In this document: positions 42,536-53,602 of the stretch, in pieces
Layout: each line of letters starts with the position of its first letter
Position numbering within the stretch: position 1 is the first letter of the stretch
NCBI GenBank assembly: GCA_021202925.1
Contig: JAJQCD010000038.1
Coordinates: forward strand, 125,970-189,969
Length of the DNA: 64,000 bases
Direction of reading: 5' to 3'
From: Clostridiales bacterium
Lineage (GTDB): Bacteria > Bacillota > Clostridia > Lachnospirales > Lachnospiraceae
Program-made: the position numbers and the translations under genes
Notes under the pieces: generated by a model
The model's input: only the letters and a program-made list of their open reading frames with translations
What the model was told of the DNA's origin: nothing
Database searches by the model: none

Positions 42536-44206
42536 TCAGAACAGACCGGTAATCACTCCGTCATCCGTTACATCAATCCGTTCCGCCGCCGGTGACTTCG
42601 GAAGTCCCGGCATCGTCATGATCGCACCGGTCAGCACCACTACAAATCCCGCTCCTGCCGAGACATACGCATCCCGCACCTGAACGTGGAAACCGGTCGG
42701 CCGGCCAAGCTTTGTCTGATCGTCCGAAAGAGAATACTGTGTTTTCGCCATACACACTGGCATCGCTCCGAATCCCATGCGTTCGATTCGTTCCAGCGCC
42801 TTCGTAGCCGCCGACGCGTAGGTCACGCCATCCGCGCCATAGATTTCGCGCGCAATGGTCTCAATCTTATCCATCAGGCTCATTTCATCCGCATAGAGCG
42901 GATGGTAATGGCTTTCCTTCTCCTCCAGTGTCTGCAGCACTTTATCGGCCAGGGCTCCGCTGCCCTCGCCGCCCTTCGCCCAGACCTCGGACAAAGCGAA
43001 CGCACAGCCCCTGCTCTCACAGAAATCCCGCACAAATGCGTATTCCTCTTCGGTATCGGAAAGGAACGCATTCAGTGTCACGACAACCGGGACGCCGTAT
43101 TTCTGCAGGTTTTCCATGTGCTTCTCCAGGTTCACGATGCCCTTTTTCAGTGCTTCCAGATTCGGCTCGGAAAGCTGAGTCTTCGGCACGCCGCCATTGT
43201 ACTTCAGCGCCCGTATGGTCGCCACCAGCACCACCGCGTCCGGAGCCAGTCCCGCCATCCGGCATTTGATATCCATGAATTTTTCTGCACCCAGATCCGC
43301 ACCAAACCCGGCCTCCGTGACGACAATATCCGCCAGCTTCAGCGCCGTCTTTGTCGCGCGGACGCTGTTGCAGCCATGTGCGATATTCGCAAACGGTCCC
43401 CCATGCACCACCGCACCGGTATGCTCCAGCGTCTGGATCAGGTTCGGCTTGATCGCGTCCTTTAAGAGCGCTGCCATCGCGCCCACCGCATGCAGATCCG
43501 CGGCCGTCACCGGTTCACCTGCAAAATTATATGCGACAATAATCCGTCCCAGACGCTCTTTCAGGTCTTTCATGTTGTCCGCCAGACAGAGGATCGCCAT
43601 AATCTCAGAAGCCACGGTAATGACAAAATGATCCTCCCGCACCACGCCATCCGCCTTCGCGCCCAGGCCGACCACGATATTGCGCAGCGCACGGTCATTC
43701 ATGTCCATACAGCGTTTCCAGAGAACCTGACGGGTATCAATCTGCAGCGCATTGCCCTGCTGAATGTGATTATCCAGCATCGCGGCAAGCAGATTGTTCG
43801 CAGACGTGATCGCATGGAAGTCACCGGTAAAATGCAGATTCAGATCTTCCATCGGGACCACCTGGGCATAACCGCCTCCGGCTGCTCCGCCCTTGATGCC
43901 AAAACACGGCCCCAGAGACGGCTCACGCAGCGCCAGCATCGTCTTCTTACCCTTTCTGCTCAACGCATCGGCCAGGCCGATGCTCGTCGTCGTCTTTCCC
44001 TCACCTGCCGGTGTCGGGTTGATTGCCGTCACCAGAACCAGGCGGCCATCCGGGCGTGACCGTACCTGTTCCCACAAATCATCGGTCAGCTTCGCCTTGT
44101 ATTTTCCGTAAAGCTCCAGGTCGTCCTCTGCGATTCCGTAACGCCCCGCCACCTCCCGGATTGGCTGCATGACAGTCTCCTGTGCAATCTGAATGTCTGT
44201 TTTCAT
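42536..44206 (-). CDS. fhs: Formate-tetrahydrofolate ligase
   Basis: The 556-aa enzyme makes 10-formyl-THF from formate, ATP and THF. The nucleotide site [19 protein letters not shown] lies near residue 65, followed by [23 protein letters not shown]. Normal length. It supplies one-carbon units for fmt and purines; in acetogens it is also in the Wood-Ljungdahl pathway, but no other pathway gene is here. Behind ftsK, ahead of murE. Confidence 0.97.
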   Translation of the reverse strand: MKTDIQIAQETVMQPIREVAGRYGIAEDDLELYGKYKAKLTDDLWEQVRSRPDGRLVLVTAINPTPAGEGKTTTSIGLADALSRKGKKTMLALREPSLGPCFGIKGGAAGGGYAQVVPMEDLNLHFTGDFHAITSANNLLAAMLDNHIQQGNALQIDTRQVLWKRCMDMNDRALRNIVVGLGAKADGVVREDHFVITVASEIMAILCLADNMKDLKERLGRIIVAYNFAGEPVTAADLHAVGAMAALLKDAIKPNLIQTLEHTGAVVHGGPFANIAHGCNSVRATKTALKLADIVVTEAGFGADLGAEKFMDIKCRMAGLAPDAVVLVATIRALKYNGGVPKTQLSEPNLEALKKGIVNLEKHMENLQKYGVPVVVTLNAFLSDTEEEYAFVRDFCESRGCAFALSEVWAKGGEGSGALADKVLQTLEEKESHYHPLYADEMSLMDKIETIAREIYGADGVTYASAATKALERIERMGFGAMPVCMAKTQYSLSDDQTKLGRPTGFHVQVRDAYVSAGAGFVVVLTGAIMTMPGLPKSPAAERIDVTDDGVITGLF

Positions 44207-44230
44207 TGACTCATCCTCCTTATTTTCCAG

Positions 44231-47134
44231 CTATTCCACACCCTCGGATCGCATCCGTTCCTCAAACTCTTCCATCGTCATCAGAATCTTCCTGGGCTTG
44301 GTGCCTTCTTCTTCTCCCACAACTCCGACCTCGGCCAGCTGATCCATGATCCGTGCCGCCCGATTGAATCCAATCTTAAACTTACGCTGCAAAAAGCCAA
44401 TCGACGCTTTCTCGTTCTCGATGATAAACCTTCCCGCCTGGCTGAAATATTCATCCCGGTTGTCGTTTCCGCCGCCTACCGCAACAGGCGCCGCCGTCAT
44501 CTGGTTCTCAATATCCGAACGATAATCCGCCGTCATCCCCTGCTCCGTCAGGAAATCCACGACCCTCTGGATTTCCGAATCCGAGACAAGCGCTCCCTGC
44601 ACACGCTGCGGCTTCGGGAAACCGGCCGGATAAAACAGCATATCGCCCTTACCCAGCAGCTTTTCCGCACCGTTCATGTCGATAATCGTGCGGCTGTCCA
44701 CACCGGACGATACGGCGAACGCAATTCTCGACGGCACATTGGCCTTGATCAGTCCCGTAATGACATTGACCGACGGTCGCTGCGTCGCAATCACCAGATG
44801 AATTCCGCAGGCGCGGGCGAGCTGCGCCAGACGGCAGATCGCATCCTCTACTTCCCCCGGGGCGACCATCATCAGATCCGCCAGCTCGTCGATGATGATG
44901 ACAATCTGAGGCAGCTTCTTCGGCTTCTTCTCATCTTCTATGTCCCTGATGTTCTCAACTTTCGCATTATATCCCTTCAGATCACGGACATTGTAATTCG
45001 CGAATTTTTTGTAGCGGTCTGTCATCTCTGCCACTGCCCAGTTTAACGCTCCGGACGCCTTCTTGGGATCGGTCACCACCGGAATCAGCAGATGCGGAAT
45101 GCCATTGTACACACTCAACTCAACGACCTTCGGATCGACCATGATCAGCCTGACGTCCTCCGGTTTTGCTTTGTAAATGATGCTCATGATGATCGTATTG
45201 ATGCAGACCGATTTTCCGGATCCGGTCGCGCCCGCAATCAGCAGATGCGGCATCCTGGCTATATCCGTCACAACTGCCTGACCGCCGATATCCTTGCCCA
45301 CCGCAAAGGCCAGGTTCGATGTATGCATACGAAAACTGTCTGTCTCCAGCAGTTCCCGCAGATAGACCGTATTATTCTCCTTGTTTGGCACCTCAATACC
45401 TACGGCAGACTTGCCCGGAATCGGCGCCTCAATCCGGATATCTGCCGCCGCCAGGCTCAGCTTGATGTCATCTGCCAGCGCAACAATTTTGGATACCTTG
45501 ACCCCCTGCTCCGGATGCAGCTCATAACGCGTCACGGATGGGCCGCAGCTGATATTGGTCACAGTGACGCCCACGCCAAAATTTCGCAGCGTCTGCTGCA
45601 GCTTGACTGCTGTTTCCCTGTATTCCTCCGCCTGCTGATTGCCGACTACACGAGTTCCCTTCTTTAAGAGACTGAGAGGAGGAAATATGTACTCCTTCTT
45701 CGGCTGCTCCTCCTGGCGTTCAATCTGTTCTCCGACATTTGCCCCCTCATTCTCATCAGAAGCGGGCGTCTCCCCTGCCTCACGAGAGAATCCTCCTGCA
45801 AATACCCGGGTTGTTGTGCGGCTCATCTCGCCGGAGCTGCCCTTATCTTCCCACCGCGTCCGCATCGATTCTGACTTCTTCTGCAGTGCCTCCGTATCCA
45901 GTTCAATGATCTTTCCGCCCGCTGTCACAATCCGCTTCGTCTCTTCCGGAGTCGAAAACATGCCCGCTTCCTCATACTCCGGCGCATCCGCGTCCATAAA
46001 AATCTCGTTCGCAGGCTCCTCTCCGACAGCAGGATTTCTTCCCGTCTCCTCCCATGGTTCCGGTTCCTCTGCAGCAGTCGGTCGGCTGCTATCCGCCAAA
46101 CCACGTTCTTCCAACTGTTCCGCGGTCGCCATCAGACCGCCGACCAGCTGCGGTCCGCGTTCCTCATCCACCTCAAACGGAACCTCATCCACATATTCCT
46201 CCGGCTCCGGCGAAATGCTGCCGGTAAAAATATCATCCTTCCTGTCTGCAGAAACAGAAACCGGTTCTGCCTCCAAAGCTGCGGGCTCTTTGGCCACGGG
46301 TTCTTCCATGGTCTCTTTCCTGCCTGCGTCTCTGTATTCCTCCGTCCCCGCATCTTCCTCCTCCTGATCCGGCAGGCCAAAGGACAGATCTGTAGCTTCA
46401 AGATCCACGCCCCGTACACGCTCATCCCGCATTCGCCGCCGTTCCTCTCTCCGGCGGTCCATATCGTCCCTTGCATACTGATAAGCCGCGCTGCTTCCCT
46501 TTCTCACAGCACCGACAATCGACTTCTCCGTGATACAAACGGCACTGATAATCAGACATACCAGCAGTACCAGAAAAGTACCGACTGTCCCGATCAGGGA
46601 CTGTAGTCCCATACTGATCGCACCGCCGATCAGCCCTCCGCCCGTTCCATTCTCCGCAGACGCCTGGTAGAACGCGAGTATACCGCTCCCGGCCATTGCT
46701 CCGCTGCCAAAGAAAAGCTGAGCCGCCGTGCACAGACTGAGATAAATCACAACGGAGGCTGCCAGTTTCCGGTGCGCCGCCGGGTTGCCCCGGTTCGATG
46801 CCGCAAAACAGCTTCCCACAAACAGAGCCACCGGAAATACATATCCCAGAATACCAAAGACGCCAAGCTGCACGCTCCGCAGCAGATCCCCCACCGCACC
46901 GCACAGATGGAAATTGCTCAGAAACAAAAGCACGGCCAGAGCAAAAGAGAGAATGATCATCGCCTCCGTACGGATAAACCCGGTGTCCGGCTCCGAAGCC
47001 TTCCCCTTACCTGTCGTCTTTGCCTGCGTCCTGTTCGCGGTGGCGCCGCTCTTTGTGCTGCGTTTCCCGGCAGTCTGAGATTTGTCTCCGCCGCCGGCTT
47101 TCGCAGCAGTTGTCTTCTTCTTTGTTGTAGCCAA
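44231..47134 (-). CDS. ftsK: DNA translocase FtsK/SpoIIIE
   Basis: The 967-aa protein has four N-terminal membrane helices (about residues 55-225), a long acidic linker (about 245-480), a motor domain with Walker A GATGSGKSVCIN near residue 640 and DELADLMMV, and a C-terminal gamma winged helix (ASIGFLQRKFKIGFNRAARIMDQL) that reads polar DNA signals. It pumps DNA in division or sporulation. The start is TTG at 47134 behind AGGAGG. The usual SpoIIIE neighbour tepA is just upstream. Confidence 0.94.
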   Translation of the reverse strand: MATTKKKTTAAKAGGGDKSQTAGKRSTKSGATANRTQAKTTGKGKASEPDTGFIRTEAMIILSFALAVLLFLSNFHLCGAVGDLLRSVQLGVFGILGYVFPVALFVGSCFAASNRGNPAAHRKLAASVVIYLSLCTAAQLFFGSGAMAGSGILAFYQASAENGTGGGLIGGAISMGLQSLIGTVGTFLVLLVCLIISAVCITEKSIVGAVRKGSSAAYQYARDDMDRRREERRRMRDERVRGVDLEATDLSFGLPDQEEEDAGTEEYRDAGRKETMEEPVAKEPAALEAEPVSVSADRKDDIFTGSISPEPEEYVDEVPFEVDEERGPQLVGGLMATAEQLEERGLADSSRPTAAEEPEPWEETGRNPAVGEEPANEIFMDADAPEYEEAGMFSTPEETKRIVTAGGKIIELDTEALQKKSESMRTRWEDKGSSGEMSRTTTRVFAGGFSREAGETPASDENEGANVGEQIERQEEQPKKEYIFPPLSLLKKGTRVVGNQQAEEYRETAVKLQQTLRNFGVGVTVTNISCGPSVTRYELHPEQGVKVSKIVALADDIKLSLAAADIRIEAPIPGKSAVGIEVPNKENNTVYLRELLETDSFRMHTSNLAFAVGKDIGGQAVVTDIARMPHLLIAGATGSGKSVCINTIIMSIIYKAKPEDVRLIMVDPKVVELSVYNGIPHLLIPVVTDPKKASGALNWAVAEMTDRYKKFANYNVRDLKGYNAKVENIRDIEDEKKPKKLPQIVIIIDELADLMMVAPGEVEDAICRLAQLARACGIHLVIATQRPSVNVITGLIKANVPSRIAFAVSSGVDSRTIIDMNGAEKLLGKGDMLFYPAGFPKPQRVQGALVSDSEIQRVVDFLTEQGMTADYRSDIENQMTAAPVAVGGGNDNRDEYFSQAGRFIIENEKASIGFLQRKFKIGFNRAARIMDQLAEVGVVGEEEGTKPRKILMTMEEFEERMRSEGVE

Positions 47135-47204
47135 GATTCATGCCTCCTATTCCCAATGAACTCAGTATACAAAACTTTCGTTCGAATTGCAAGTCTCCCC
47201 CGTA

Positions 47205-47918
47205 TCACTTGCCCGCCCGTGAACGGTCAATCAGAGAATGCAGCTTGGTCAGTGCGTCCCGAATTCCACCGACTTTATCGATCAGGCCTTCCCGGACAGC
47301 CTCCTGTCCGACGAGAACCGTGCCCAGATCGCGGGTCATCATTTCTGTATTCAGCATCAGCCGTTTTGCCTGGTCGTAAGCAATTCTGGAATGATCATGA
47401 ATGAAACTTAAAATCCGATCCTGGATCATATCAAAATATTCATAAGTCTGAGACGCGCCGATAACCACCCCGTTCAGCCGCACCGGATGAATCATCATGG
47501 TCCCGGTGGGTACGATAAAGGAATAATCCGTTGAGACGGCAAGCGGCACGCCAATGGAATGACTGCCGCCCAGCACCAGAGACACGGTCGGCATGCTGAG
47601 CGAAGCGATCATTTCCGCAATTGCCAGACCCGCGTCCACATCGCCGCCGGAGGTGTTGAGCAGAACCAGCAGCCCCTCCACACTCACATCATCCTCCAGC
47701 TTCGCAAGCTGCGGCAGAACATGATCATACTTTGTCGTCTTGGAGTTGCCCGGCATGTTTTCGTGCCCTTCCACCTCCCCGATGATTGAGAGCAGATGAA
47801 TCTTTTTTCTCTGGCGGTTCGCGTCCAACGTCATCTGCCCGAAATCCTCCACCTTCTGATTGTCTTTTTCCTCGATTTCCCGCTCTTTTTCTCTCTTTTC
47901 TTCATTCTGATTTTTCAT
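47205..47918 (-). CDS. tepA: ClpP-like TepA protease
   Basis: The 237-aa protein belongs to the ClpP/crotonase fold serine proteases. The nucleophile region is GGSHSIGVPLA near residue 136 and the His is in MMIHPVRLNG near 160. It lies before ftsK/spoIIIE, as YmfB/TepA does in Bacillus. TepA is linked to protein export and signal peptide handling in spores or the membrane. The first 40 residues are highly charged. Confidence 0.88.
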   Translation of the reverse strand: MKNQNEEKREKEREIEEKDNQKVEDFGQMTLDANRQRKKIHLLSIIGEVEGHENMPGNSKTTKYDHVLPQLAKLEDDVSVEGLLVLLNTSGGDVDAGLAIAEMIASLSMPTVSLVLGGSHSIGVPLAVSTDYSFIVPTGTMMIHPVRLNGVVIGASQTYEYFDMIQDRILSFIHDHSRIAYDQAKRLMLNTEMMTRDLGTVLVGQEAVREGLIDKVGGIRDALTKLHSLIDRSRAGK

Positions 47919-48019
47919 ATCGCCATTTCTCCACCTGTCTGATTGATTGAATCTGTGGATTAGTTTGTTCCAAAAATGAATGGCTATGCATCAGAATATT
48001 CGCATCAGCAACAGGGTAA

Positions 48020-49597
48020 TCAGAACAGGGGAGCAAACAGGCGAAGAACCTTGCCGGCCAGTTTCCAATGAAACGGATAGCGATCGCAATCCTCCATGGT
48101 AATCTCCTGGCATTTTTTCAGGGTTCTCTGAAAATCCGTCTCCGCCTGACAGACCGCATGGCTACGATACAAAAAGGTCGCGCACTCAAAATGCAGATGC
48201 AGGCTTCGATAATCCAGATTGATCGTACCGACCACTGCCTTTTCATAATCGCTCGTAAACACTTTCGCATGAACAAAACCCGGTGTATATTCAAAAATCC
48301 GCACCCCCGCACGAATCAGATCGGCATAGTATGAGCGTGCCAGAATGTAGGCATACATCTTGTCCGGAATATGAGGCATAATAATGATTGTCTCGATGCC
48401 GCGCTTTGCCGCAAACGTCAGCGCCGTCATCATATCGCTGTCCAGAATCAGGTACGGCGTCATGATATGCACGTAATACCGTGACTCATTGAGAATATCC
48501 ATATAGACATGCTGTCCCACTGTCTCATGGTCCAGCGGGCTGTCGCCGTAGGGCATCACATAACCGTCCGTCTCCGGATCCTGTGTTTTCCAGTCATCCG
48601 GACGCGGCAGATACTGGTCATAAGCCTCCGGTCGGCTTTCTGATACATTCCACATTTCCAGGAACATCATCAGGAAACTCTGCACAGCCTTCCCCCGGAT
48701 CATCAGCCCGGTATCTTTCCAGTGCCCGAAACGGACTTTCCGGTTGATATATTCATCCGCAAGATTGATACCGCCGGTAAAAGCCGTATGTCCGTCGATC
48801 ACCAGAATTTTCCTGTGATCCCGGTTGTTCTGGTACGACGAAAGCACTGGTTTCACCGGTGAAAATTCCTTGCATTGAATTCCAGCCTGTTCGAGTTGCT
48901 TCGGATATCCGTAAGGAAGTAAGGTTAACGAACAGGTGCCGTCGTACATAAAGCGTACCTCCACCCCTTCTGCCGCCTTCTCTTTCAGAATTTCCAGAAT
49001 CGAATTCCACATCTCGCCACGTTCGACAATAAAGAACTCCGCAAAAATATACCGTTTTGCCTTACGCAGCTCCTCGATCATAGCCGGGAACATATCATCT
49101 CCCAGAGGATAATATTCCGCATGGTTGTTTTCATAGATGGGATAACCACCGTAATCCTTCATATAGGTTGCCAGACGTGTAACGCCGCGGCTCTTCATCT
49201 TCAGCTGATCCATCACCTGGGGATCCTGCTTCAGGTAAGGCGCAGTCTCGTTTTGCAGGATTACCAGGCGGCGGGCAATCTTCCTGGTTCCCGGCTGCAC
49301 TTCAAGGAAAATATAAAACAACGCGCCAAACACCGGAAATACCAGCACAGGTATAATCCAGGACATCTGGTAGGTGGGATTCTGATTCTTGTTGAGGATA
49401 TAAACCACCACAGCTGCACTAAGTACGGTAAATCCACCATACACATAAAACACATTGTCGCTGAGCCACTGAAATGCCCACAACAAGACAGCAATCTGAA
49501 TCAGAAGCGATACCATCACGACCGTCGTTCGTCCGAATATCAGCCGCAACAGCTTCCCTTTTGCCTTTTTGCCGAACTGTCCTGCGTCCTGCTTCAT
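48020..49597 (-). CDS. cls: Cardiolipin synthase
   Basis: The 525-aa phospholipase-D-type enzyme makes cardiolipin from two phosphatidylglycerols. Two N-terminal membrane helices (about residues 18-58) are followed by HKD motifs HRKILVID near residue 235 and HAKVFTSD near 420, each with the downstream GGINL or GTINLD. Start at 49597 with AGGAGG; the longer frame crosses a terminator. Confidence 0.95.
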   Translation of the reverse strand: MKQDAGQFGKKAKGKLLRLIFGRTTVVMVSLLIQIAVLLWAFQWLSDNVFYVYGGFTVLSAAVVVYILNKNQNPTYQMSWIIPVLVFPVFGALFYIFLEVQPGTRKIARRLVILQNETAPYLKQDPQVMDQLKMKSRGVTRLATYMKDYGGYPIYENNHAEYYPLGDDMFPAMIEELRKAKRYIFAEFFIVERGEMWNSILEILKEKAAEGVEVRFMYDGTCSLTLLPYGYPKQLEQAGIQCKEFSPVKPVLSSYQNNRDHRKILVIDGHTAFTGGINLADEYINRKVRFGHWKDTGLMIRGKAVQSFLMMFLEMWNVSESRPEAYDQYLPRPDDWKTQDPETDGYVMPYGDSPLDHETVGQHVYMDILNESRYYVHIMTPYLILDSDMMTALTFAAKRGIETIIIMPHIPDKMYAYILARSYYADLIRAGVRIFEYTPGFVHAKVFTSDYEKAVVGTINLDYRSLHLHFECATFLYRSHAVCQAETDFQRTLKKCQEITMEDCDRYPFHWKLAGKVLRLFAPLF

Positions 49598-49651
49598 CAC
49601 AAACCTCCTGTCGTTTTCTCCCACATGAATCACAGAAAAGAATACCACAAA

Positions 49652-49685
49652 AAGTCCCCTGTGTCCAGACGGACACAAGGGACTT
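49652..49685 (-). terminator. Second terminator of nifJ
   Basis: Near-perfect 15-bp stem AAGTCCC...GGACTT with a GTCT-type loop, followed on the minus strand by TTTTTG. Confidence 0.85.
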
Positions 49686-49694
49686 CCCTTTCAG

Positions 49695-49723
49695 CGGATG
49701 CGCCCTACGGCGCATCCTTTTTT
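49695..49723. terminator. Hairpin directly after the nifJ stop
   Basis: Stem GGATGCGCC/GGCGCATCC with a 4-base loop; the T run is on the plus side, so it may block antisense transcription while the hairpin at 49652 ends nifJ. Confidence 0.6.
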
Positions 49724-49730
49724 AAACAGA

Positions 49731-52700
49731 TTACTCGTTGTACAACGCACCCAGCTTGGACAGATACTCATATCTCTCCTTCGCCTCCTGCTCGTTTCTC
49801 GCGAACAGAGTCTTCGCTCTCTCCGGATTCTTCATTGCCAGAGATGCGTAACGAACCTCGCCCTTCAGGAAGTCCTGATAGCCTTCCATCTTCGGAGCCT
49901 TGCTGTCCAGCGTGAACTTCTTCTCCGCAGCCGGATTGAAGCGGAAGTTGTTCCAGTAACCGGTCTCAACAGCCAGCTTCTCTTCGGTCTGGGCCTTGCT
50001 CATGCCCTTCTTGATACCATGGTTGATACACGGAGCGTAAGCCAGGATCAGGGACGGACCCGGATAAGCCTCAGCCTCGGACAGAGCCTTGACGGTCTGA
50101 TTGTAATCAGCGCCCATGGAAATCTGTGCGACATAGACATAACCGTAGGACATCGCCATGCTGGCAAGATCCTTCTTCTTGGTCTCCTTGCCGCCTGCTG
50201 CGAACTGAGCGACCGCACCAGTCTTGGTTGCCTTGGAGGACTGTCCGCCGGTATTGGAATAGACCTCGGTATCGAAGACCATGATATTGATATCCTTGCC
50301 GGATGCCAGTACATGATCCAGTCCGCCGTAACCGATATCATAAGCCCATCCGTCACCACCGAATACCCACTGGGACTTCTTGGCCAGATAGTTCTTGTTT
50401 GCTACAATATACTTGCAGTTCGGGCAGTCAATGCCTTCCAGAGCCGCAACCATCTTGTCGGTAGCCGTACCGTTCAGAGCACCGATTCCAAAGGTATCCA
50501 GCCATTCCTGGCAGGCAGCCTTGACTTCGTCGCTGGCATGCTCGCCATTCACAACCTTCTCGACTCTCTCCTTCAGCTCGTCACGGATCGCGTTCTGAGC
50601 CAGCAGCATACCATAACCAAACTCAGCGTTATCCTCAAACAGGGAGTTGTCCCAGGCCGGGCCCTGTCCCTTTGCGTTCACGGTGTAAGGAGTGGACGGT
50701 GAAGAGTTGCCCCAGATGGAGGAACATCCGGTTGCGTTCGCAATGTACATTCTGTCGCCGAACAGCTGAGTGATCAGCTTCGCATACGGAGTCTCGCCGC
50801 AGCCTGCGCATGCGCCGGAGAATTCAAGCAACGGCTGCTTGAACTGGCTGCCCTTGACGGTGTTCTCTTTGAACTTCGCGACAACGTCGGTCTTGATCGG
50901 CAGGGTCACTGCATAATCAAAGACTGGCTGCTCGTCGAGATGGTTCGCCAGCTTATCCATAACCAGAGCCTTCTCGCCCTTCTTGCCCGGGCAGACGTTC
51001 GCGCAGGAACCGCATCCGGTACAGTCAAGTGCAGAGATCGCGATCGTGAACTTATAATTCGGCATACCAGTTAACGGCAGAACCTTCGTGCCTTCCGGCA
51101 GAGCAGCTGCTTCCTCGTCGGTCAGAGCGATCGGGCGAATGACAGCGTGCGGGCATACATAAGAGCAGAAGCAGCACTGAATACAGTTGTCAGCATTCCA
51201 TACCGGGACATCAACCGCGATGCCGCGCTTCTCATAAGCAGCCGCGCCGGACGGAGTATTGCCATCTGCATAATCCTTGAATGCGGATACCGGCAGAGTG
51301 TTGCCTTCCTGAGCGGAGATCTTCAGCTGAATGTTGTTGACGAAATCAACGACATCCTGTCTCGGGCCGGATACCGGCTTGAACTCAAGACCTTCATCCT
51401 CGCAATCCTTCCAGGATTCCGGAACATCGATCTTCACGGTGCCGGTCGCACCAGCGTCAATTGCTGCCCAGTTCTTCTTAACTACATCCTCACCCTTACG
51501 GCCATAGGTCTTCTGAGCCGCTTCCTTCATCAGGGTAATCGCCTTGTCCGGATCAATGATGCCGGTCAGCATGAAGAATGCAGACTGCAGGATCGTGTTG
51601 ATACGGGTCGGGCCCATGCCGGTCTCGATACCAAGCTTCACACCGTCGATGGTGTAGAGATTGATGTTGTGATCAGCGATAAACTTCTTCATCTGACCCG
51701 GCAGATGAGTCTCCAGCTCTTCCGGTGACCATGCGCAGTTCAGAAGGAAGGTGCCGCCGTCAACCAGTTCCTGAACCATGTTGTACTTGGTTACATAGGA
51801 TGGATTGTGGCAGGCCACAAAGTTCGCCTTGTGAATCAGGTAGGTGGACTTAATCTTCTTATGTCCGAAACGCAGATGAGACATCGTCACACCGCCGGAC
51901 TTCTTGGAGTCATAATCAAAATATGCCTGCGCATACATATCGGTGTTGTCGCCGATGATCTTGATGGAGTTCTTGTTCGCGCCTACCGTACCGTCTGCAC
52001 CCAGACCCCAGAACTTACAGTTCGTGGTGCCTTCCGGAGTGGTAACAATCGGAGCGCCGGTCGGCAGAGACAGATGAGTCAGATCATCCTCGATACCGAT
52101 CGTGAAATGCGGAATGGTCTCATTCTCATAAACCGCAACGATCTGCGCCGGGGTGGTGTCCTTCGAACCCAGGCCATAACGTCCGCCGTAAACCGGAACC
52201 TGATCAAACTTGCTGCCCTTCAGAGCCGCAACTACATCCAGCCACAGCGGCTCACCGAGAGAACCCGGCTCCTTCGTACGATCCAGAACGGAAATCTTCT
52301 TCACGGAATCCGGAATCGCATCGATCAGTGCCTGTGCACAGAATGGGCGATACAGACGCACCTTGACAACGCCGAGCTTCGCGCCGGTGGTTCTTGCCAG
52401 GTAATCAATGGTCTCCTCAATGGTGTCGTTCACAGAACCCATCGCGATGATGACCTGCTCTGCGTCCGGAGCGCCATAGTAGTTGAACAGCTTGTAATCG
52501 GTGCCGATCTTCGCATTGACCTTGTCCATATACATCTGGACAATCTCCGGCATCTTGTCATAATACGGATTGCAGGCCTCTCTTGCCTGGAAGAAGATAT
52601 CCGGGTTCTGTGCGGAGCCCTTCTGGCTCGGATTGTTCGGGTTCAGAGCCTTCGCACGATACTCGGCAATTGCATCCCAGTCAGCCATCTCAGCCAGATC

Positions 52701-53267
52701 CTCATAATCCCAGGTCTCGATCTTCTGAATCTCATGGGATGTACGGAATCCATCGAAGAAATTGATAAACGGAAGGTGACCCTTGATTGCGGAAAGATGA
52801 GCAACCGGAGTCAGATCCATTACTTCCTGTACGCTGGAAGAGCACAGCATCGCCGCACCAGTCTGGCGGCATGCGTATACATCAGAGTGATCGCCAAAAA
52901 TATTCAGCGCATGGGTAGATACGCAGCGGGCAGATACATCGAACACGCCCGGGAGCTGCTCACCGGCAATCTTGTAAATGTCCGGGATCATCAGCAGCAG
53001 ACCCTGAGAAGCGGTATAGGTGGTGGTCAGCGCACCCGCTACCAGAGAACCGTGAACCGCGCCTGCCGCGCCTGCCTCAGACTGCATCTCTGTAATCTGG
53101 ACGGTACGACCAAAGATGTTCTTTCTTCCCTCGGTAGCCCATTCATCCGTATGCTCCGGCATAACAGACGAAGGAGTGATGGGATACATGGCAGCTACTT
53201 CAGTAAACGCGTATGACGCATGAGCGGCAGCCTGATTACCATCCATGGTTTTCATTTTTCTTGCCAT
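49731..53267 (-). CDS. nifJ: Pyruvate:ferredoxin (flavodoxin) oxidoreductase
   Basis: The 1178-aa single-chain enzyme oxidises pyruvate to acetyl-CoA and CO2 and reduces ferredoxin. It shows the N-terminal pyruvate domain with YPITPSSVM and EMQSEAGAAGAVHG, a transketolase-like middle, the ferredoxin part CIQCCFCSYVCPHAVIRP and CTGCGSCANVCPG near 690-760, and the TPP-binding C-terminus GCGETPYAKL and GGDGWAYDIGYGGLDHV. Full length with an AGGAGG site. It probably feeds electrons to the hydrogenase and depends on TPP from ThiN. Confidence 0.97.
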   Translation of the reverse strand: MARKMKTMDGNQAAAHASYAFTEVAAMYPITPSSVMPEHTDEWATEGRKNIFGRTVQITEMQSEAGAAGAVHGSLVAGALTTTYTASQGLLLMIPDIYKIAGEQLPGVFDVSARCVSTHALNIFGDHSDVYACRQTGAAMLCSSSVQEVMDLTPVAHLSAIKGHLPFINFFDGFRTSHEIQKIETWDYEDLAEMADWDAIAEYRAKALNPNNPSQKGSAQNPDIFFQAREACNPYYDKMPEIVQMYMDKVNAKIGTDYKLFNYYGAPDAEQVIIAMGSVNDTIEETIDYLARTTGAKLGVVKVRLYRPFCAQALIDAIPDSVKKISVLDRTKEPGSLGEPLWLDVVAALKGSKFDQVPVYGGRYGLGSKDTTPAQIVAVYENETIPHFTIGIEDDLTHLSLPTGAPIVTTPEGTTNCKFWGLGADGTVGANKNSIKIIGDNTDMYAQAYFDYDSKKSGGVTMSHLRFGHKKIKSTYLIHKANFVACHNPSYVTKYNMVQELVDGGTFLLNCAWSPEELETHLPGQMKKFIADHNINLYTIDGVKLGIETGMGPTRINTILQSAFFMLTGIIDPDKAITLMKEAAQKTYGRKGEDVVKKNWAAIDAGATGTVKIDVPESWKDCEDEGLEFKPVSGPRQDVVDFVNNIQLKISAQEGNTLPVSAFKDYADGNTPSGAAAYEKRGIAVDVPVWNADNCIQCCFCSYVCPHAVIRPIALTDEEAAALPEGTKVLPLTGMPNYKFTIAISALDCTGCGSCANVCPGKKGEKALVMDKLANHLDEQPVFDYAVTLPIKTDVVAKFKENTVKGSQFKQPLLEFSGACAGCGETPYAKLITQLFGDRMYIANATGCSSIWGNSSPSTPYTVNAKGQGPAWDNSLFEDNAEFGYGMLLAQNAIRDELKERVEKVVNGEHASDEVKAACQEWLDTFGIGALNGTATDKMVAALEGIDCPNCKYIVANKNYLAKKSQWVFGGDGWAYDIGYGGLDHVLASGKDINIMVFDTEVYSNTGGQSSKATKTGAVAQFAAGGKETKKKDLASMAMSYGYVYVAQISMGADYNQTVKALSEAEAYPGPSLILAYAPCINHGIKKGMSKAQTEEKLAVETGYWNNFRFNPAAEKKFTLDSKAPKMEGYQDFLKGEVRYASLAMKNPERAKTLFARNEQEAKERYEYLSKLGALYNE

Positions 53268-53459
53268 TTGATTTTCCTCCTACAAATGTGAATAATCCTT
53301 TCCGGAAGGTCCTCCGGAATGTTGCTCCGTTCTGTATGGATTCAAGCGACCCACCATATCAGAAACCGGAGTTATCATTCTCTGCCAGACCGGGAATATC
53401 CGGAGCACGGATCCGCATCCATCTACCCGCCTGTCCCCGCTGAGAACTGACCTGAACCT

Positions 53460-53487
53460 ATTATATCAACTTTTTCCCAATTTGCAA
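53460..53487 (-). promoter_or_regulatory. Promoter of nifJ with long leader
   Basis: Minus strand: TTGCAA, 16 bp, TATAAT. The leader to the ATG is about 185 bases, with a TTCCGGA/TCCGGAA hairpin at 53300-53319 near the ribosome site. The rest of the 400-base gap (53268-53669) holds no gene that I can support. Confidence 0.65.
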
Positions 53488-53602
53488 ATATGAAAACAGG
53501 AAAATCAAGTATTTTTTTGTATACAATCCACACAATGCGCGGTCTGCCAACGTTTCCACCTCGGAATTCTGTACAAATCCGGACTTCCTCCATATAAGAA
53601 AA

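Noticed and set aside
51807-53216. 469-codon open frame on the plus strand
   Set aside because: It lies wholly antisense to nifJ, whose domains are unmistakable; the length comes from codon bias.
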